This document shows positions 1 through 8,845 of a stretch of DNA of 64,000 nucleotides, in pieces (position 1 is the first letter of the stretch; every line of letters starts with the position of its first letter). The DNA comes from Photobacterium kagoshimensis (lineage in GTDB: Bacteria > Pseudomonadota > Gammaproteobacteria > Enterobacterales > Vibrionaceae). The notes beneath the pieces are model-generated. The model was not told where the DNA came from and ran no database searches. It worked only from the letters and a program-made list of their open reading frames with translations. The stretch covers positions 310,001 to 374,000 of the forward strand of contig NZ_JAKJSO010000008.1 in the NCBI RefSeq assembly GCF_050337045.1, in the 5' to 3' direction. Made by a program: the position numbers and the translations under genes.

Positions 1-1
1 T

Positions 2-1114
2 TTGCTTGCGTTGCCTATGACCTACTTCGCACACCGTGGCATGACACGTTTTGTACTTTCAAGCTCTAACCCAGGTGCTGATATTACTGAAGTAGTAGAA
101 GAGCACTTTGGTGCTGGTATGGGTAAAGTAATTACTTTGCTTTACTTCTTCGCTATCTACCCAATTCTATTGGTTTACAGCGTTGCACTGACTAATACTG
201 TTGAAAGCTTCATGGTTAACCAGCTTGGTATGGTTCCACCAGCTCGTGCGATTCTTGCACTAGCACTTATCATCGGTCTAATGGCTGTTGTACGTCTTGG
301 CGAGCAACTGATCATCAAAGCGATGAGCGTATTGGTGTTCCCATTCGTAGCTGTTCTACTAATGCTTGCGCTATACCTAGTTCCTTACTGGAATGGTGCT
401 ATTTTTGACCAAGTAATGCCAGCTGAAGGCGGCTTCACGACTATCCTTATGGCTGTGTGGTTAATCCTTCCTGTAATGGTATTCTCGTTCAACCACTCTC
501 CTGTGATCTCTTCTTTCGCTGTTGCGAAACAAAAAGAGTACGGTGAGCAAGCCGAGAAACAATGTTCTCGCATCCTTGCTCGCGCTCACATCATGATGGT
601 TGTGGTTGTTATGTTCTTCGTATTCAGTTGTGTACTTAGCCTTTCTCCTGCCAACCTTGCAGAAGCTAAAGCACAGAACGTATCGATCCTAACGTACCTG
701 TCGAACCACTTTGAAGCGCCAACAATTGCTTACGTGGCACCTGTTGTTGCTATCATTGCGATTACGAAGTCTTTCCTAGGTCACTACCTAGGTGCAAGTG
801 AAGGTCTAAATGGTCTAGTGGTTAAACTAGCGCGTGACCGTAACAAAGAAATTGGCCCTAAAAAGCTAAACACTTTCACTGCACTATTTATGCTACTAAC
901 GACATGGGCAGTTGCGACTATCAACCCAAGTATTCTTGGTATGATTGAAAGCCTTGGCGGTCCAATCATCGCGATGATCCTATTCATCATGCCGATGTAC
1001 GCGATCAACAAAGTACCATCTATGCGTAAATACTCTGGCGCACTGAGCAACATCTTTGTGACAGTAATTGGTCTAATCTCTATCTCTGCAATTTTCTACT
1101 CTCTTGCACAGTAA
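2..1114 (+). CDS. sdaC: Serine transporter SdaC (5' end cut by window edge)
   Basis: Inner-membrane serine:proton symporter of the hydroxy/aromatic amino acid permease (HAAAP) family. The reading frame is open to the window edge, so the first ~60 residues of the usual ~430 are missing; 370 residues are visible. The protein matches E. coli SdaC by eye along its whole visible length, including the stretches around 'ALPMTYFAHRG', 'ITEVVEEHFG', 'VMVFSFNHSPVISSFAVAK' and 'KSFLGHYLGASEG'. About nine to ten hydrophobic membrane segments are present. A strong hairpin terminator follows 20 bases after the stop. Since the upstream gene is out of view it cannot be said whether a serine deaminase gene (sdaB in E. 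coli) is adjacent. Confidence 0.93.
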   Translation: MLALPMTYFAHRGMTRFVLSSSNPGADITEVVEEHFGAGMGKVITLLYFFAIYPILLVYSVALTNTVESFMVNQLGMVPPARAILALALIIGLMAVVRLGEQLIIKAMSVLVFPFVAVLLMLALYLVPYWNGAIFDQVMPAEGGFTTILMAVWLILPVMVFSFNHSPVISSFAVAKQKEYGEQAEKQCSRILARAHIMMVVVVMFFVFSCVLSLSPANLAEAKAQNVSILTYLSNHFEAPTIAYVAPVVAIIAITKSFLGHYLGASEGLNGLVVKLARDRNKEIGPKKLNTFTALFMLLTTWAVATINPSILGMIESLGGPIIAMILFIMPMYAINKVPSMRKYSGALSNIFVTVIGLISISAIFYSLAQ

Positions 1115-1134
1115 GATTTAAGACAAGCGATACT

Positions 1135-1160
1135 AAGGCCATCATTTGATGGCCTTTTTT
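1135..1160 (+). terminator. Rho-independent terminator of sdaC
   Basis: A perfect 10-bp stem (AAGGCCATCA / TGATGGCCTT) with a 2-base tip is followed by a run of T. It lies 20 bases after the sdaC stop. Confidence 0.9.
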
Positions 1161-1302
1161 ATACCTAAATTTCAGTAATCATTATCAGAGGAAAGCACAA
1201 CTCTGCTAGAGTAATACCTAAGTGACAATGTAGATTGCGATACCGTTTGTAAGCGAATCGATACTAGTCAGAGAGACACAAGAATAAATAAGAAGAACAT
1301 TT

Positions 1303-1908
1303 ATGCAGATTGATCAGTACTCAGAATATGACAACCCGCTAATTTGGCCGATGATCTCTATCCTTCAGCACCAGCCCAACGGTTGGATGATCCATACGCT
1401 GTCAGAGGAATTAAAACAGCAAGGCATTTGGTCTAAGCTAGATGATGACCCTGATAAAGACCTATTCAAGCGCAACTTCCTTCTAATGAATGCGCTCTAT
1501 CAACTGCAAGAGATGCTGTTACCTAAACAGTGGCTACAAGCTCATGCGATGGACATCTGTTTAATGCCCAACATGCACTCAGCGGATAACACCATTGATA
1601 TTGATGATCCGCTACGCAGCTACTATTTAGATTGGGCAAATTACAATGCCGACAGTGATACGATAAAATCTCTGCTTTCCTCTTTCTGGCGACGCTACCA
1701 AGATCATATCGGCCATCAAGAAGCTGAAATCAGCATCGCAAATGCTCGTCCAGAAGATCTCGCTTTGTTTGAGTTACCTATCGACGCCACGCCACAGCAA
1801 ATCCGTAAACAATGGCGAAAGCTTGCTCTACGCTGGCACCCAGATAGACCGACTGGCGATGCTATTAAATTTAGAGCGATTTGTGAAGCATGGCAGCGGC
1901 TGCAGTAA
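1303..1908 (+). CDS. DnaJ-related protein with C-terminal J domain
   Basis: A 201-residue co-chaperone-like protein. The J domain is at the C-terminus (about residues 150-201), with the Hsp70-stimulating HPD motif at residues 179-181 in 'LRWHPDRPTGD'. The N-terminal ~145 residues resemble the 'DNAJ-related' N-terminal family known from Vibrio and Shewanella (family knowledge, not checked). There is no signal peptide or membrane segment, so it is probably cytoplasmic and works with DnaK or another Hsp70. It appears monocistronic: sdaC ends in a terminator 140 bases upstream and the pirin gene has its own ribosome site. The client is unknown. Confidence 0.8.
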   Translation: MQIDQYSEYDNPLIWPMISILQHQPNGWMIHTLSEELKQQGIWSKLDDDPDKDLFKRNFLLMNALYQLQEMLLPKQWLQAHAMDICLMPNMHSADNTIDIDDPLRSYYLDWANYNADSDTIKSLLSSFWRRYQDHIGHQEAEISIANARPEDLALFELPIDATPQQIRKQWRKLALRWHPDRPTGDAIKFRAICEAWQRLQ

Positions 1909-2029
1909 AGGTCCCCTTTGGCTATCATTCGAATTTTTAGAACAAGCTGTTCGCATCTACCCTCTTTTCGTTGCTAGCTACGACACCTACACTCTCTATA
2001 AACTAAATAAAGAGTCAGGGGGAGCAGTT

Positions 2030-2872
2030 ATGGCCTACCGAACAGTTAACCAAATTATTAAATCGCATCCGTCATCGGATGGTGACAAGGTTCGTATTCA
2101 GCGCATTCATGGCTTTGATAATCCACATTTCAGCCCTTTTCTTATGATTGATGAACTCAAGTCGTTCTCACCCGATGACTATATAGGTGGTTTTCCTCCT
2201 CACCCTCATCGCGGGCTAGAAACCTTAACTTATATGCTCAATGGCCATTTTCAGCATAAAGATCATTTAGGCAATATCGGCGAACTTCGCAGTGGTGGCG
2301 CGCAATGGATGTCGGCTGGTAAAGGTATTGTTCATAGCGAAATGCCAATCATGGCAAATGAGCAGCTACATGGCTTTCAGATATGGATTAACTTACCCGC
2401 ATCGAAGAAAATGCAAGAGCCTCAGTATCACGATTTTCAGGCTGATGTGATTACCGAAAAGCAACTTAGTAACAACGGCCTGATTCGTGTCATTGCCGGT
2501 GATCTCACTATTGGGGGGGATACGCTCACAGGGCCATTACAGCAAACAGGTGTGCCTCTCACCGTTGCAGACTGGCAAGCTGGCCATAATGCGCAATTGC
2601 AAGCATGTTTAAATCCTGATTTTCAAGCCATGTTGTATGTGTATCAAGGAGAAATCCGTATTGATGATGTTTCCATAGCACAAGGGCAATTAGCCTTGCT
2701 ATCAACAGGCGAAAGTTTAGCAATAACAGCCAATGAACAAAGTGGTGTTTTAATACTGGCAGGCACCATAATCGATGAACCTGTCGTACATTATGGTCCC
2801 TTTGTAATGAACAGCATGGACGAGATTAACCAAGCTGTTGAAGATTATCAAAATGGTGCTTTCATTAAGTAG
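2030..2872 (+). CDS. Pirin family protein (cupin dioxygenase-like)
   Basis: A 280-residue bicupin of the pirin/YhhW family. The four metal ligands of pirins are visible: H58 and H60 in 'PPHPHRGLE', H102 and E104 in 'VHSEMP'. Bacterial members have quercetin 2,3-dioxygenase activity in vitro or act as redox-sensing regulators; the substrate here is not known. The frame is open further upstream to 1742, but ATG 2030 is chosen because a purine-rich ribosome site (AGGGGGAG) precedes it and the homologous part begins there; the longer frame would overlap the J-domain gene. It is probably cytoplasmic, about 120 bases downstream of the J-domain gene, with no evident link to it. Confidence 0.88.
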   Translation: MAYRTVNQIIKSHPSSDGDKVRIQRIHGFDNPHFSPFLMIDELKSFSPDDYIGGFPPHPHRGLETLTYMLNGHFQHKDHLGNIGELRSGGAQWMSAGKGIVHSEMPIMANEQLHGFQIWINLPASKKMQEPQYHDFQADVITEKQLSNNGLIRVIAGDLTIGGDTLTGPLQQTGVPLTVADWQAGHNAQLQACLNPDFQAMLYVYQGEIRIDDVSIAQGQLALLSTGESLAITANEQSGVLILAGTIIDEPVVHYGPFVMNSMDEINQAVEDYQNGAFIK

Positions 2873-2912
2873 AAATACCGAATCATCAGCACTCGCGCTC
2901 TATTTCACCATC

Positions 2913-2952
2913 ATAAAAAGCCCTCACGTTACTTCATTCAACATGAGGGCTT
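2913..2952 (-). terminator. Terminator of the 3025-4143 porin gene
   Basis: A 9-bp stem (AAGCCCTCA / TGAGGGCTT) with a 17-base loop. Read on the minus strand the hairpin is followed by a T run (the A run at 2915-2919). Confidence 0.75.
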
Positions 2953-3024
2953 AGTAATACCAATCTCACTAACTAAGCGTTCTTTCTGGGTAAAGTCACT
3001 TCAAGAGAGAAAAGTTAGCAAAAA

Positions 3025-4143
3025 TTAGAACGAGTAGGCGAAATTAAAACCGCCGCCATTGTCTGTTTTTCTAGAGTCGGCATTGAACTCATTCAATTTA
3101 TTTTGCTTCGCTTCGAACGTTAGGATCGTTTCTGGCGTAAACGAGTAAGCTAAACCTAATGCATACACTTGGCGCTCACCATTAATACCGCGAGCATCTT
3201 CTGTGAAGTTTACATTAGATGCATAAGCAAATGGTCGAAAGCCCGATTCAAACACGTAATGTGCATACACATCAGACGCATCAGCATCTGCCCACTCAGC
3301 ATCACGACCTGAACTAGACCCTAGTAGACCCGCTTTATGAATTTTTTCACCCTTGGTATAAGCTGTCGCCACCTTCAAGCCACCACGCACATATTGGCCG
3401 CCAAAAGTTGTCGCGGTTTGCTTATCGCCCGTTTCAAGACCGTTCACAGCGCCACTCTCGACACTGACTTTGTTTTCTAGGTAAGCAACACCTAAGCTCA
3501 ATCCGAAGTCAAAATCATAACTGCTTGATACCGCCATGTTATGATCTCGCTTAACCTGCTGAGATTTAGGCTCGTTCTGAGCATCTTTATAATCACCAGT
3601 CTCACCTGTGCTAGTAAAGCCGTAGTGTGCAGAAACATTCAGGCCATCTTTGCTATAGCGGTATGCCGCTAAGTTATCACCACGACCTGTCGCCGCAAAT
3701 CCACCATCTGTACCTTCAGAATAAATCGGTGTCGCATCCGGGTCGATGATGACCATATTATCCATGTAACGGGCAACGTCGTGGTACGCCGACCATTGTT
3801 TACCAAAGCGTAAGCTACCAAGCGCATCATTTTTGACTGTCACATAACCTAAGCGATTTCGGAAGTTTGAATTTCCTGATGTTGGCGAGTTAAGAAACTG
3901 ATCCCACTCAAGCTTTGCATCAATGCTAGTGGTCGTGGTTAACTGACGTTCAAAACCAAAATTTAAGATACTACGGGCTGCTGAAAAAATTTCGTCATCC
4001 CCCCACTTTGGTTGAAAGGCATCTAAAACAAATACGCCACCAACATCGAATGTCGTCTGATCGTCTTCATAAACGGTGAAAGCAGATGCTTGGCCTGCTA
4101 ATAAAACGGTTGGAATCAATACTGCTGATAGTTTTAATTTCAT
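3025..4143 (-). CDS. Outer-membrane porin, OmpU-like general porin family
   Basis: A 372-residue trimeric-type outer-membrane beta-barrel. There is a 21-residue signal peptide ending 'GQASA'; the mature protein starts FTVYEDD and ends in a terminal phenylalanine ('FNFAYSF'), the usual BAM targeting signature. Typical porin landmarks are seen: 'NRLGYVTVKN', 'GSLRFGKQWSAYHDVA' and 'GRGDNLAAYRY'. It probably allows passive diffusion of small solutes. It is transcribed alone, with a terminator after it and a 370-base AT-rich upstream region. It is clearly more distant from the two porins at 58-61 kb than those are from each other. Which environmental signal controls it cannot be read from the sequence. 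Confidence 0.88.
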   Translation of the reverse strand: MKLKLSAVLIPTVLLAGQASAFTVYEDDQTTFDVGGVFVLDAFQPKWGDDEIFSAARSILNFGFERQLTTTTSIDAKLEWDQFLNSPTSGNSNFRNRLGYVTVKNDALGSLRFGKQWSAYHDVARYMDNMVIIDPDATPIYSEGTDGGFAATGRGDNLAAYRYSKDGLNVSAHYGFTSTGETGDYKDAQNEPKSQQVKRDHNMAVSSSYDFDFGLSLGVAYLENKVSVESGAVNGLETGDKQTATTFGGQYVRGGLKVATAYTKGEKIHKAGLLGSSSGRDAEWADADASDVYAHYVFESGFRPFAYASNVNFTEDARGINGERQVYALGLAYSFTPETILTFEAKQNKLNEFNADSRKTDNGGGFNFAYSF

Positions 4144-4512
4144 TCTATTACAACTTCTTCTGAATGATGGTTCTAATTAAGTTCAAGTAACTTTCTGCTA
4201 ATTGCATTTATTCGCTAACTGCAACCCGTAACCTAGAAGTAATTAATTGCGACAACTAATTTGGTTATGAACAATATAAGCCACTTAAATAAATAGCTTT
4301 AATCTCTAAGGAGAAAACAAGTTAACAGATCTAAATACAGAATGTAATAGCAAACTAGTACAAAATTACCATTCTTCTACAAAACCATAAAAAGAAAAAT
4401 AAAATCAGAACCTTAAAGCCACCAACTCTTATCCTCTATACATGATAGTGAGTATCTATAAAGCGGTGTGAAATATGACAAATCACATCAAGGGAAGTTA
4501 ATACGTTCGTAA
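4144..4512. other. Intergenic region upstream of the porin
   Basis: 369 bases, very AT-rich, between the porin start and the 3' end of the small HTH gene. It must hold the porin promoter and leader. No coding frame, repeat or clear operator was seen. Confidence 0.5.
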
Positions 4513-4929
4513 TTATTTATTACGCTCTAATCTCAAATCGATAGAAAAACCGGCATAAGCACATAACAAACGCCAAGCAGCATATGGGATTGTGCTCTTT
4601 TCGGAACCTGAATTAATCCAACGATTGAGCGTTGTATTGCCTTTAGGGCTAACACCTAGTACACGTGCGATCTCAGCCTTAGACATACTTAAACTATCGA
4701 CTACCTTTTTAACGTCACTCCCGGTTGGTGATTCGCGTTCCGGATCTAAAATAGACTTATATATTGGGTTTTGGTTACGGTCATAAATAAAACACATAAT
4801 CCCAACATGTTTTTCAACCTTAGGCTTAAGATCTAAAAAGCGTTTTTCTGCTTTATTTATACTTTCAGCAGCTTTCTCTAAATCACCTACCGGTTCAACA
4901 CCAAGAATTTTACTAACATCATAAATCAT
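4513..4929 (-). CDS. Small protein with C-terminal helix-turn-helix
   Basis: A 138-residue protein of unknown role. The C-terminal part reads as a Cro/XRE-like helix-turn-helix ('MSKAEIARVLGVSPKGNTT', then 'LNRWINSGSEKSTIPYAAWR'), a pattern often seen in regulators carried by accessory DNA. The N-terminal ~80 residues look like a mixed alpha/beta region with no recognised family. It is probably a DNA-binding regulator; the target is unknown. It lies in an AT-rich stretch between a porin and another HTH gene, both on the same strand, with over 500 bases of noncoding DNA upstream. Confidence 0.6.
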   Translation of the reverse strand: MIYDVSKILGVEPVGDLEKAAESINKAEKRFLDLKPKVEKHVGIMCFIYDRNQNPIYKSILDPERESPTGSDVKKVVDSLSMSKAEIARVLGVSPKGNTTLNRWINSGSEKSTIPYAAWRLLCAYAGFSIDLRLERNK

Positions 4930-5448
4930 ATATACACAGGGCTGTTACCCATCCTTCGTTAAAATTTATTTGCAAACATCTTAAACATCATCACAAATAA
5001 TAAATTAAAGTTATTTAACCCTACAATCAACATAGCCATTTCACGTGGTAATAAATCAAGACCTAATTATTATTTCGATATTTATAGTACGACACAGATA
5101 GTAATTATTTTTTTAATTATACCCAAACAAACTTTCAAATTAATAGTTAATTTAACATAAAACCTAAGCATTTTGTTTAACCATAACGCAAAACAGCTCA
5201 ATTAATGCACAATTTCACCATTCCAGATTTTTTGCTTTATGATTAACAAAAGTAGAAAGCGTCACATATCGACACTTGAGAGCGTTGAAAACTACTGGAG
5301 CAGTGGTTTTAACCCGTAGACTGATCAGATGCTTATTTCGGTTGGTATCTTTGGTATTTTGCGTTAAAAACAAAAAAACGCCCGATAATAGTTACCAAGC
5401 GCCTTATAGTAATAAAAATGTCCCTATAATAGGGTTGATGATAGTTTT
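4930..5448. other. AT-rich intergenic region between two HTH genes
   Basis: 519 bases. It contains the likely terminator of the gene at 5449-5814 (see separate entries) and presumably the promoter for the 4513-4929 gene. No convincing coding frame was seen. Confidence 0.45.
5372..5402 (-). terminator. Probable terminator downstream of the 5449-5814 gene
   Basis: On the minus strand, CGCTTG pairs with CGGGCG (two G-T pairs) and is followed by seven T. A second short hairpin (CCCTAT / ATAGGG, 5422-5434) lies between it and the stop codon. Confidence 0.5.
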
Positions 5449-5814
5449 TTAACAAGCTGTCGTTTCTGTTGCACCGTGCTCGTATTCAACAATCAATTGA
5501 TTACCACTGTAACGTACATTGCGTATTTCACCATCTAAAATAAAGCGATTAGTAAGCAATACACTGCTATTGTTAGTGCTTCCGATGTTTTTACGCAACG
5601 AAGGAAGTGTTAATAAAGGGTCAACGCCAATAAAATCACAAAATTGATTCACGAACTTATGCTCTAAAGGCAGCTTTCCTCGTAAGATATCGGAAAAAAC
5701 CAACTGACTCATACCGAGTTTTTTTGCCATTTCAATCTGCGTCACACGCATTTTTGCTTTATAGCTCATCCATGTGTCATGTAATATTTGTTGATCTTCT
5801 TCTGTGTATTGCAT
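5449..5814 (-). CDS. XRE-like helix-turn-helix protein
   Basis: 121 residues. The N-terminal half is a lambda-repressor-type helix-turn-helix ('VTQIEMAKKLGMSQLVFSD', then 'ILRGKLPLEHKFVNQFCDF'). The C-terminal ~50 residues form a short beta-rich tail ('RFILDGEIRNVRYSGNQLI') with no recognised peptidase residues. It is probably a small transcription regulator; its target is unknown. The ribosome site is purine-rich (AGGAA). A small inverted repeat, AAGCC-ATT-GGCTT at 5835-5847, lies about 20 bases upstream of the start and could be an operator, but this is only a guess. Confidence 0.65.
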   Translation of the reverse strand: MQYTEEDQQILHDTWMSYKAKMRVTQIEMAKKLGMSQLVFSDILRGKLPLEHKFVNQFCDFIGVDPLLTLPSLRKNIGSTNNSSVLLTNRFILDGEIRNVRYSGNQLIVEYEHGATETTAC

Positions 5815-6154
5815 CCCAAATTCCTGCCGCGCTTAAGCCATTGGCTTCATCTATAGTGACTAATTATTATTAACTCTGTACTTAGTTCATCTTGAACAAA
5901 TACCGCTGTGTCGGTTAACGCACTTAGGTATTAAAACCGATAGATCACCCGCGAATGTCAGCGTAACGTGAGGCTTGAGGGCTCCTTGCTATTTAACGTG
6001 AAATAAATCATGACAAAATGTATCAATGATTACTTTGCAACTCTCCTGCCTCATTTTCGACCAGAAAAACCAATAAGAAAGCAGCTTTAAACTCAGTTTA
6101 AAGCTGCTTTGTTTTTCTACTCAATCCTGTGGAAATTATCAGACCGGGTAAGCC
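5815..6154. other. Intergenic region with a strong plus-strand hairpin
   Basis: 340 bases between the XRE-like gene and the chitinase stop. It holds the HTH promoter region and a 15-bp perfect hairpin at 6078-6110. No protein-coding frame was recognised. Confidence 0.5.
6078..6116. terminator. Perfect 15-bp hairpin with T run (bidirectional terminator)
   Basis: AAAGCAGCTTTAAAC and its exact complement are separated by TCA, with GTTTTT on the plus-strand side. It lies 45 bases beyond the chitinase stop, so it can end that minus-strand transcript, but the better T run faces the plus strand, where no gene is known upstream. Confidence 0.8.
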
Positions 6155-7864
6155 TTATTTGCACCCTTCTTCAAGCCAAAACCAATTCGAAGCTGTTGGG
6201 GTTTCCCAAACGCCAGGATTGTTTTTAGCAATGAAACATTTACCAGCATTTGCGACTTTTTCGCCATTGGCTACCTGAGTAACGCCAGCTTGCCACTGTA
6301 CGTACTTGCCCGGTGTGGGATCGGGCGTTGGTTCAGGTTTAGGGTCTGGTGTCGGTTCAGGCTTTGGGTCTGGTGTAGGCTCAGGCGTCGAACCACATGG
6401 AATGCTATCCCAGAACCAATTTGGCTGTGTTGGTGTATCCCAAACACCAGGGTTGTTTTTGGCGACAAAACACTTATTTTGATAAATGACTTGATCGCCA
6501 TTACTCACCTTGGTTGCACCTGGTACCCATGGTGTAAACTCTCCAGGAGTTGGATCTGGACCTGGTTTAGGCGGCTGAGGGTCTAGCTTATCGACAACTC
6601 GTACTTCAGGCCAACTTGCATGTGATTCATATAAGTTAGTTACACACTTCTCGTAATCACCTGCGACTAACGCAGAATATGCCGTTTGGAAGCCCACTAA
6701 TGAACACTCAAACGAGAACCCTTCAGGACGATCCGCATAGTATTTCCAGTTACCGTCCCAGTTGGTGTATAGCACATCTGTTGCACCATTAAGGTTTAAG
6801 CTACCATAAGGTGTTTGCTGCCAGCACGTATTAGCTTCATCTGCTTCAATCGGAATTTGGTAATACGACGATAAACCTTCCCAGTAACGAATACGATTAA
6901 CAGGCTGACCTTTATCTTTGTTTTGTGCACCACATTCGATACCACCATTAATGACATTAATTGTGGTACCAAAACCGTAACCTATACCCGCATCAATTTC
7001 ACGTTGTGAAGGTGTCCAAGTACGGTCAATGACATGCAACATGGCGGGTTTAGGCGCTTGAGGTGTTAAAAAGAACCAAATGGCTGATGCTAAGTTCAAC
7101 CAAGAGTCAGCGACTAGTCCAGGATTGTTCAATAGTACACTTGCGTCACCATCGTACATGACTTCAGAAAATGCACCGTAGTTAAAATGATAAGAGAGCT
7201 GTTTAGCACCGCGTCCAAAATAACCTTGCCCCGCGGCACATGGCCATTTCTTATTTTGCCAATCATTCTGACCACAGCCCGTGGTATAACCCACTTGACC
7301 TTCTGACCACCCCATCTCACGCACGTGTACTAGGGCTTGCTGCCACTCTTCCAGCCCCAATGGGTTATCCCAATGGTTATCTTTCGCTATGTGCCCACCT
7401 GTTTCTTGAGCAAAGTGCGCGAAGGCCGTTACGATAGACTTCTTACAAATAGCATCTGCGTTTCGACCATCAGTATAATCACCACAAAATGCGGGAAATT
7501 TACCGATTGCTCGTAAGAAACGAGTATAGGTATATTCAGGGGCTGCCATCTTAGTTAGGAAATCCCACTCCGCGTAAGGGAAAACACGTTCTGCGCGCTT
7601 CACATTCACAGGGTTGGTTGCTAAGCCAGGCTCAATCGCTTCAACTTGAACATTGGGTAAGGTACGTAATGCTTGTGCCCATACCCCATACATAGGGTTA
7701 GACGTTTTTGTCTTTTCGACCGCTTCAACATCGGCGCGCGAAATAATATAGCCAGTTGGGTTAAGGGGATCGGGTTGGATATTCATTGCATGAGCACTTG
7801 CGATAAAGCTACTTGCAACGAGGCTACAACCCACTAACAGGGTAAGGTGTTTCAGTTTAGTCAT
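6155..7864 (-). CDS. Secreted GH19 chitinase with two chitin-binding modules
   Basis: A 569-residue exported endochitinase. Residues 1-26 are a signal peptide (cut after 'SAHA'). The GH19 domain spans about residues 95-420, with the catalytic-loop glutamate E154 in 'HFAQETGGH', the family signature 'YFGRGAKQLSYHFNY' (215-229) and 'INVINGGIECG' (302-312). Two similar chitin-binding-like modules follow (about 442-490 and 520-568), each with 'KNNPGVW..PT..NWFW', joined by a Pro-Thr/Glu/Asp repeat linker (491-519). GH19 enzymes cleave beta-1,4-GlcNAc bonds with inversion. It is transcribed alone. NagK, which phosphorylates GlcNAc, is encoded at 34-35 kb, consistent with chitin use. The specific gene name cannot be assigned by sequence reading alone. 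Confidence 0.92.
   Translation of the reverse strand: MTKLKHLTLLVGCSLVASSFIASAHAMNIQPDPLNPTGYIISRADVEAVEKTKTSNPMYGVWAQALRTLPNVQVEAIEPGLATNPVNVKRAERVFPYAEWDFLTKMAAPEYTYTRFLRAIGKFPAFCGDYTDGRNADAICKKSIVTAFAHFAQETGGHIAKDNHWDNPLGLEEWQQALVHVREMGWSEGQVGYTTGCGQNDWQNKKWPCAAGQGYFGRGAKQLSYHFNYGAFSEVMYDGDASVLLNNPGLVADSWLNLASAIWFFLTPQAPKPAMLHVIDRTWTPSQREIDAGIGYGFGTTINVINGGIECGAQNKDKGQPVNRIRYWEGLSSYYQIPIEADEANTCWQQTPYGSLNLNGATDVLYTNWDGNWKYYADRPEGFSFECSLVGFQTAYSALVAGDYEKCVTNLYESHASWPEVRVVDKLDPQPPKPGPDPTPGEFTPWVPGATKVSNGDQVIYQNKCFVAKNNPGVWDTPTQPNWFWDSIPCGSTPEPTPDPKPEPTPDPKPEPTPDPTPGKYVQWQAGVTQVANGEKVANAGKCFIAKNNPGVWETPTASNWFWLEEGCK
6314..6392 (-). repeat. In-frame repeats coding the Pro-rich linker of the chitinase
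   Basis: Near-identical 24-base units (repeated GGTTCAGG and GGGTCTGGTGT motifs on the plus strand) encode the 'PEPTPDPK' repeats between the two binding modules. The unit is a multiple of three, so a change in copy number would only alter linker length. Confidence 0.7.
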
Positions 7865-8284
7865 TAGAGTAAATCCTTTTTATATAGACGCTGTATTTAA
7901 GTGATACTTAGAATCTATGTCGTTTCTTGCTAAAAAAACAAAGATGTATTGCTAGCTAAGCAGCTATATAAACACTTATATTTTTCTAACATTCACTAAG
8001 GATAAATCGCTAACTCGCCACTTGATTATAAACACGAAAAAAGAAATTCATTCTGAGAACGATATCTGATCAATTCGGTCATTGTCTTGCACGTTACAGC
8101 AGAGAATGGAAGCTCGGTCTGAGTTAGTCATCGTATCATTTCACTAAAACAGACGAGTAAACTAACGAATAGATAAACTCAATAGTTTTGGCAATTATCA
8201 ATTCTCATCATAATTACCTTTCTAAACACAAAAACACACGTATAATTCACTGTATCCAATCACCATAACTAACAGGAGCGAAAT
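7865..8284. other. Divergent promoter region between chitinase and copper-pair genes
   Basis: 420 bases separating two divergent units. Both promoters must lie here. A ribosome site (CAGGAG) precedes the gene at 8285. No other gene or strong palindrome was seen. Confidence 0.5.
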
Positions 8285-8641
8285 ATGAAACAATTCAACC
8301 GTTTCATATCTCAGTGGGTTATCGCAGCCCTGCTGATGACCTTCTTGCCACTATCGGCAAGCGCTTCTGTCATCGTCAATAACACAGCTCAAGTGCATAC
8401 AATCGATAATTGTTGTAGCGCAGAAATGATGCAGCAATCGCACTGTATGTCGATGAACAGTGATGGTGATTCAAAAACAACTTGCCAAAACAGTGATTGT
8501 CATTCGACAACAGCTTCTGCCATTTTGTTCGCACACCAATTAACGGTGTCGACAATGACAGATAGCCACAACTATGGCGATCCTGTCAGTCAACTGTTCA
8601 ATTATTCAGAGCGTATTTTACGGCCTCCCGTTCTCGTATAA
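8285..8641 (+). CDS. Exported Cys/His/Met-rich small protein, possible metal binder
   Basis: 118 residues. There is a signal peptide or N-terminal anchor over about residues 1-28 ('WVIAALLMTFLPLSASA'). A metal-ligand-rich stretch follows from about residue 43: 'CCSAEMMQQSHCMSM' and 'TTCQNSDCHS', giving five Cys with several Met and His. Such composition is typical of periplasmic copper-handling proteins. The next gene on the same strand is a DUF411 copper protein, about 200 bases away, which supports a copper role by context. No family name was recognised with confidence. The ribosome site (AGGAGCG) is good. Confidence 0.65.
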   Translation: MKQFNRFISQWVIAALLMTFLPLSASASVIVNNTAQVHTIDNCCSAEMMQQSHCMSMNSDGDSKTTCQNSDCHSTTASAILFAHQLTVSTMTDSHNYGDPVSQLFNYSERILRPPVLV

Positions 8642-8845
8642 ATCAATCTATACCAATACTACTGTGTACTTTTTCCACAATAGACTTTCGCAGCATGCGT
8701 AAAACCAGCTGCACTATTACTGATTTATATACCTTCTATTTCACGAAAACGAATAGAAAAATTGAACAATACCAATTCCATTATTTCGCTAAATTAGCAT
8801 TGTGCAGAAAAAGCAAAGATGGGATCGGGACGATTAGGAGTTACC

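Noticed and set aside
1742..2029. N-terminal extension of the pirin frame
   Set aside because: It overlaps the J-domain gene and is unlike pirins; a good ribosome site stands before ATG 2030.
4592..4786. 64-codon plus-strand frame
   Set aside because: Antisense to the small HTH gene, no ribosome site.
6290..6586. 98-codon plus-strand frame rich in Arg and Trp
   Set aside because: Antisense to the repeat linker and binding modules of the chitinase; low complexity from the linker repeats.
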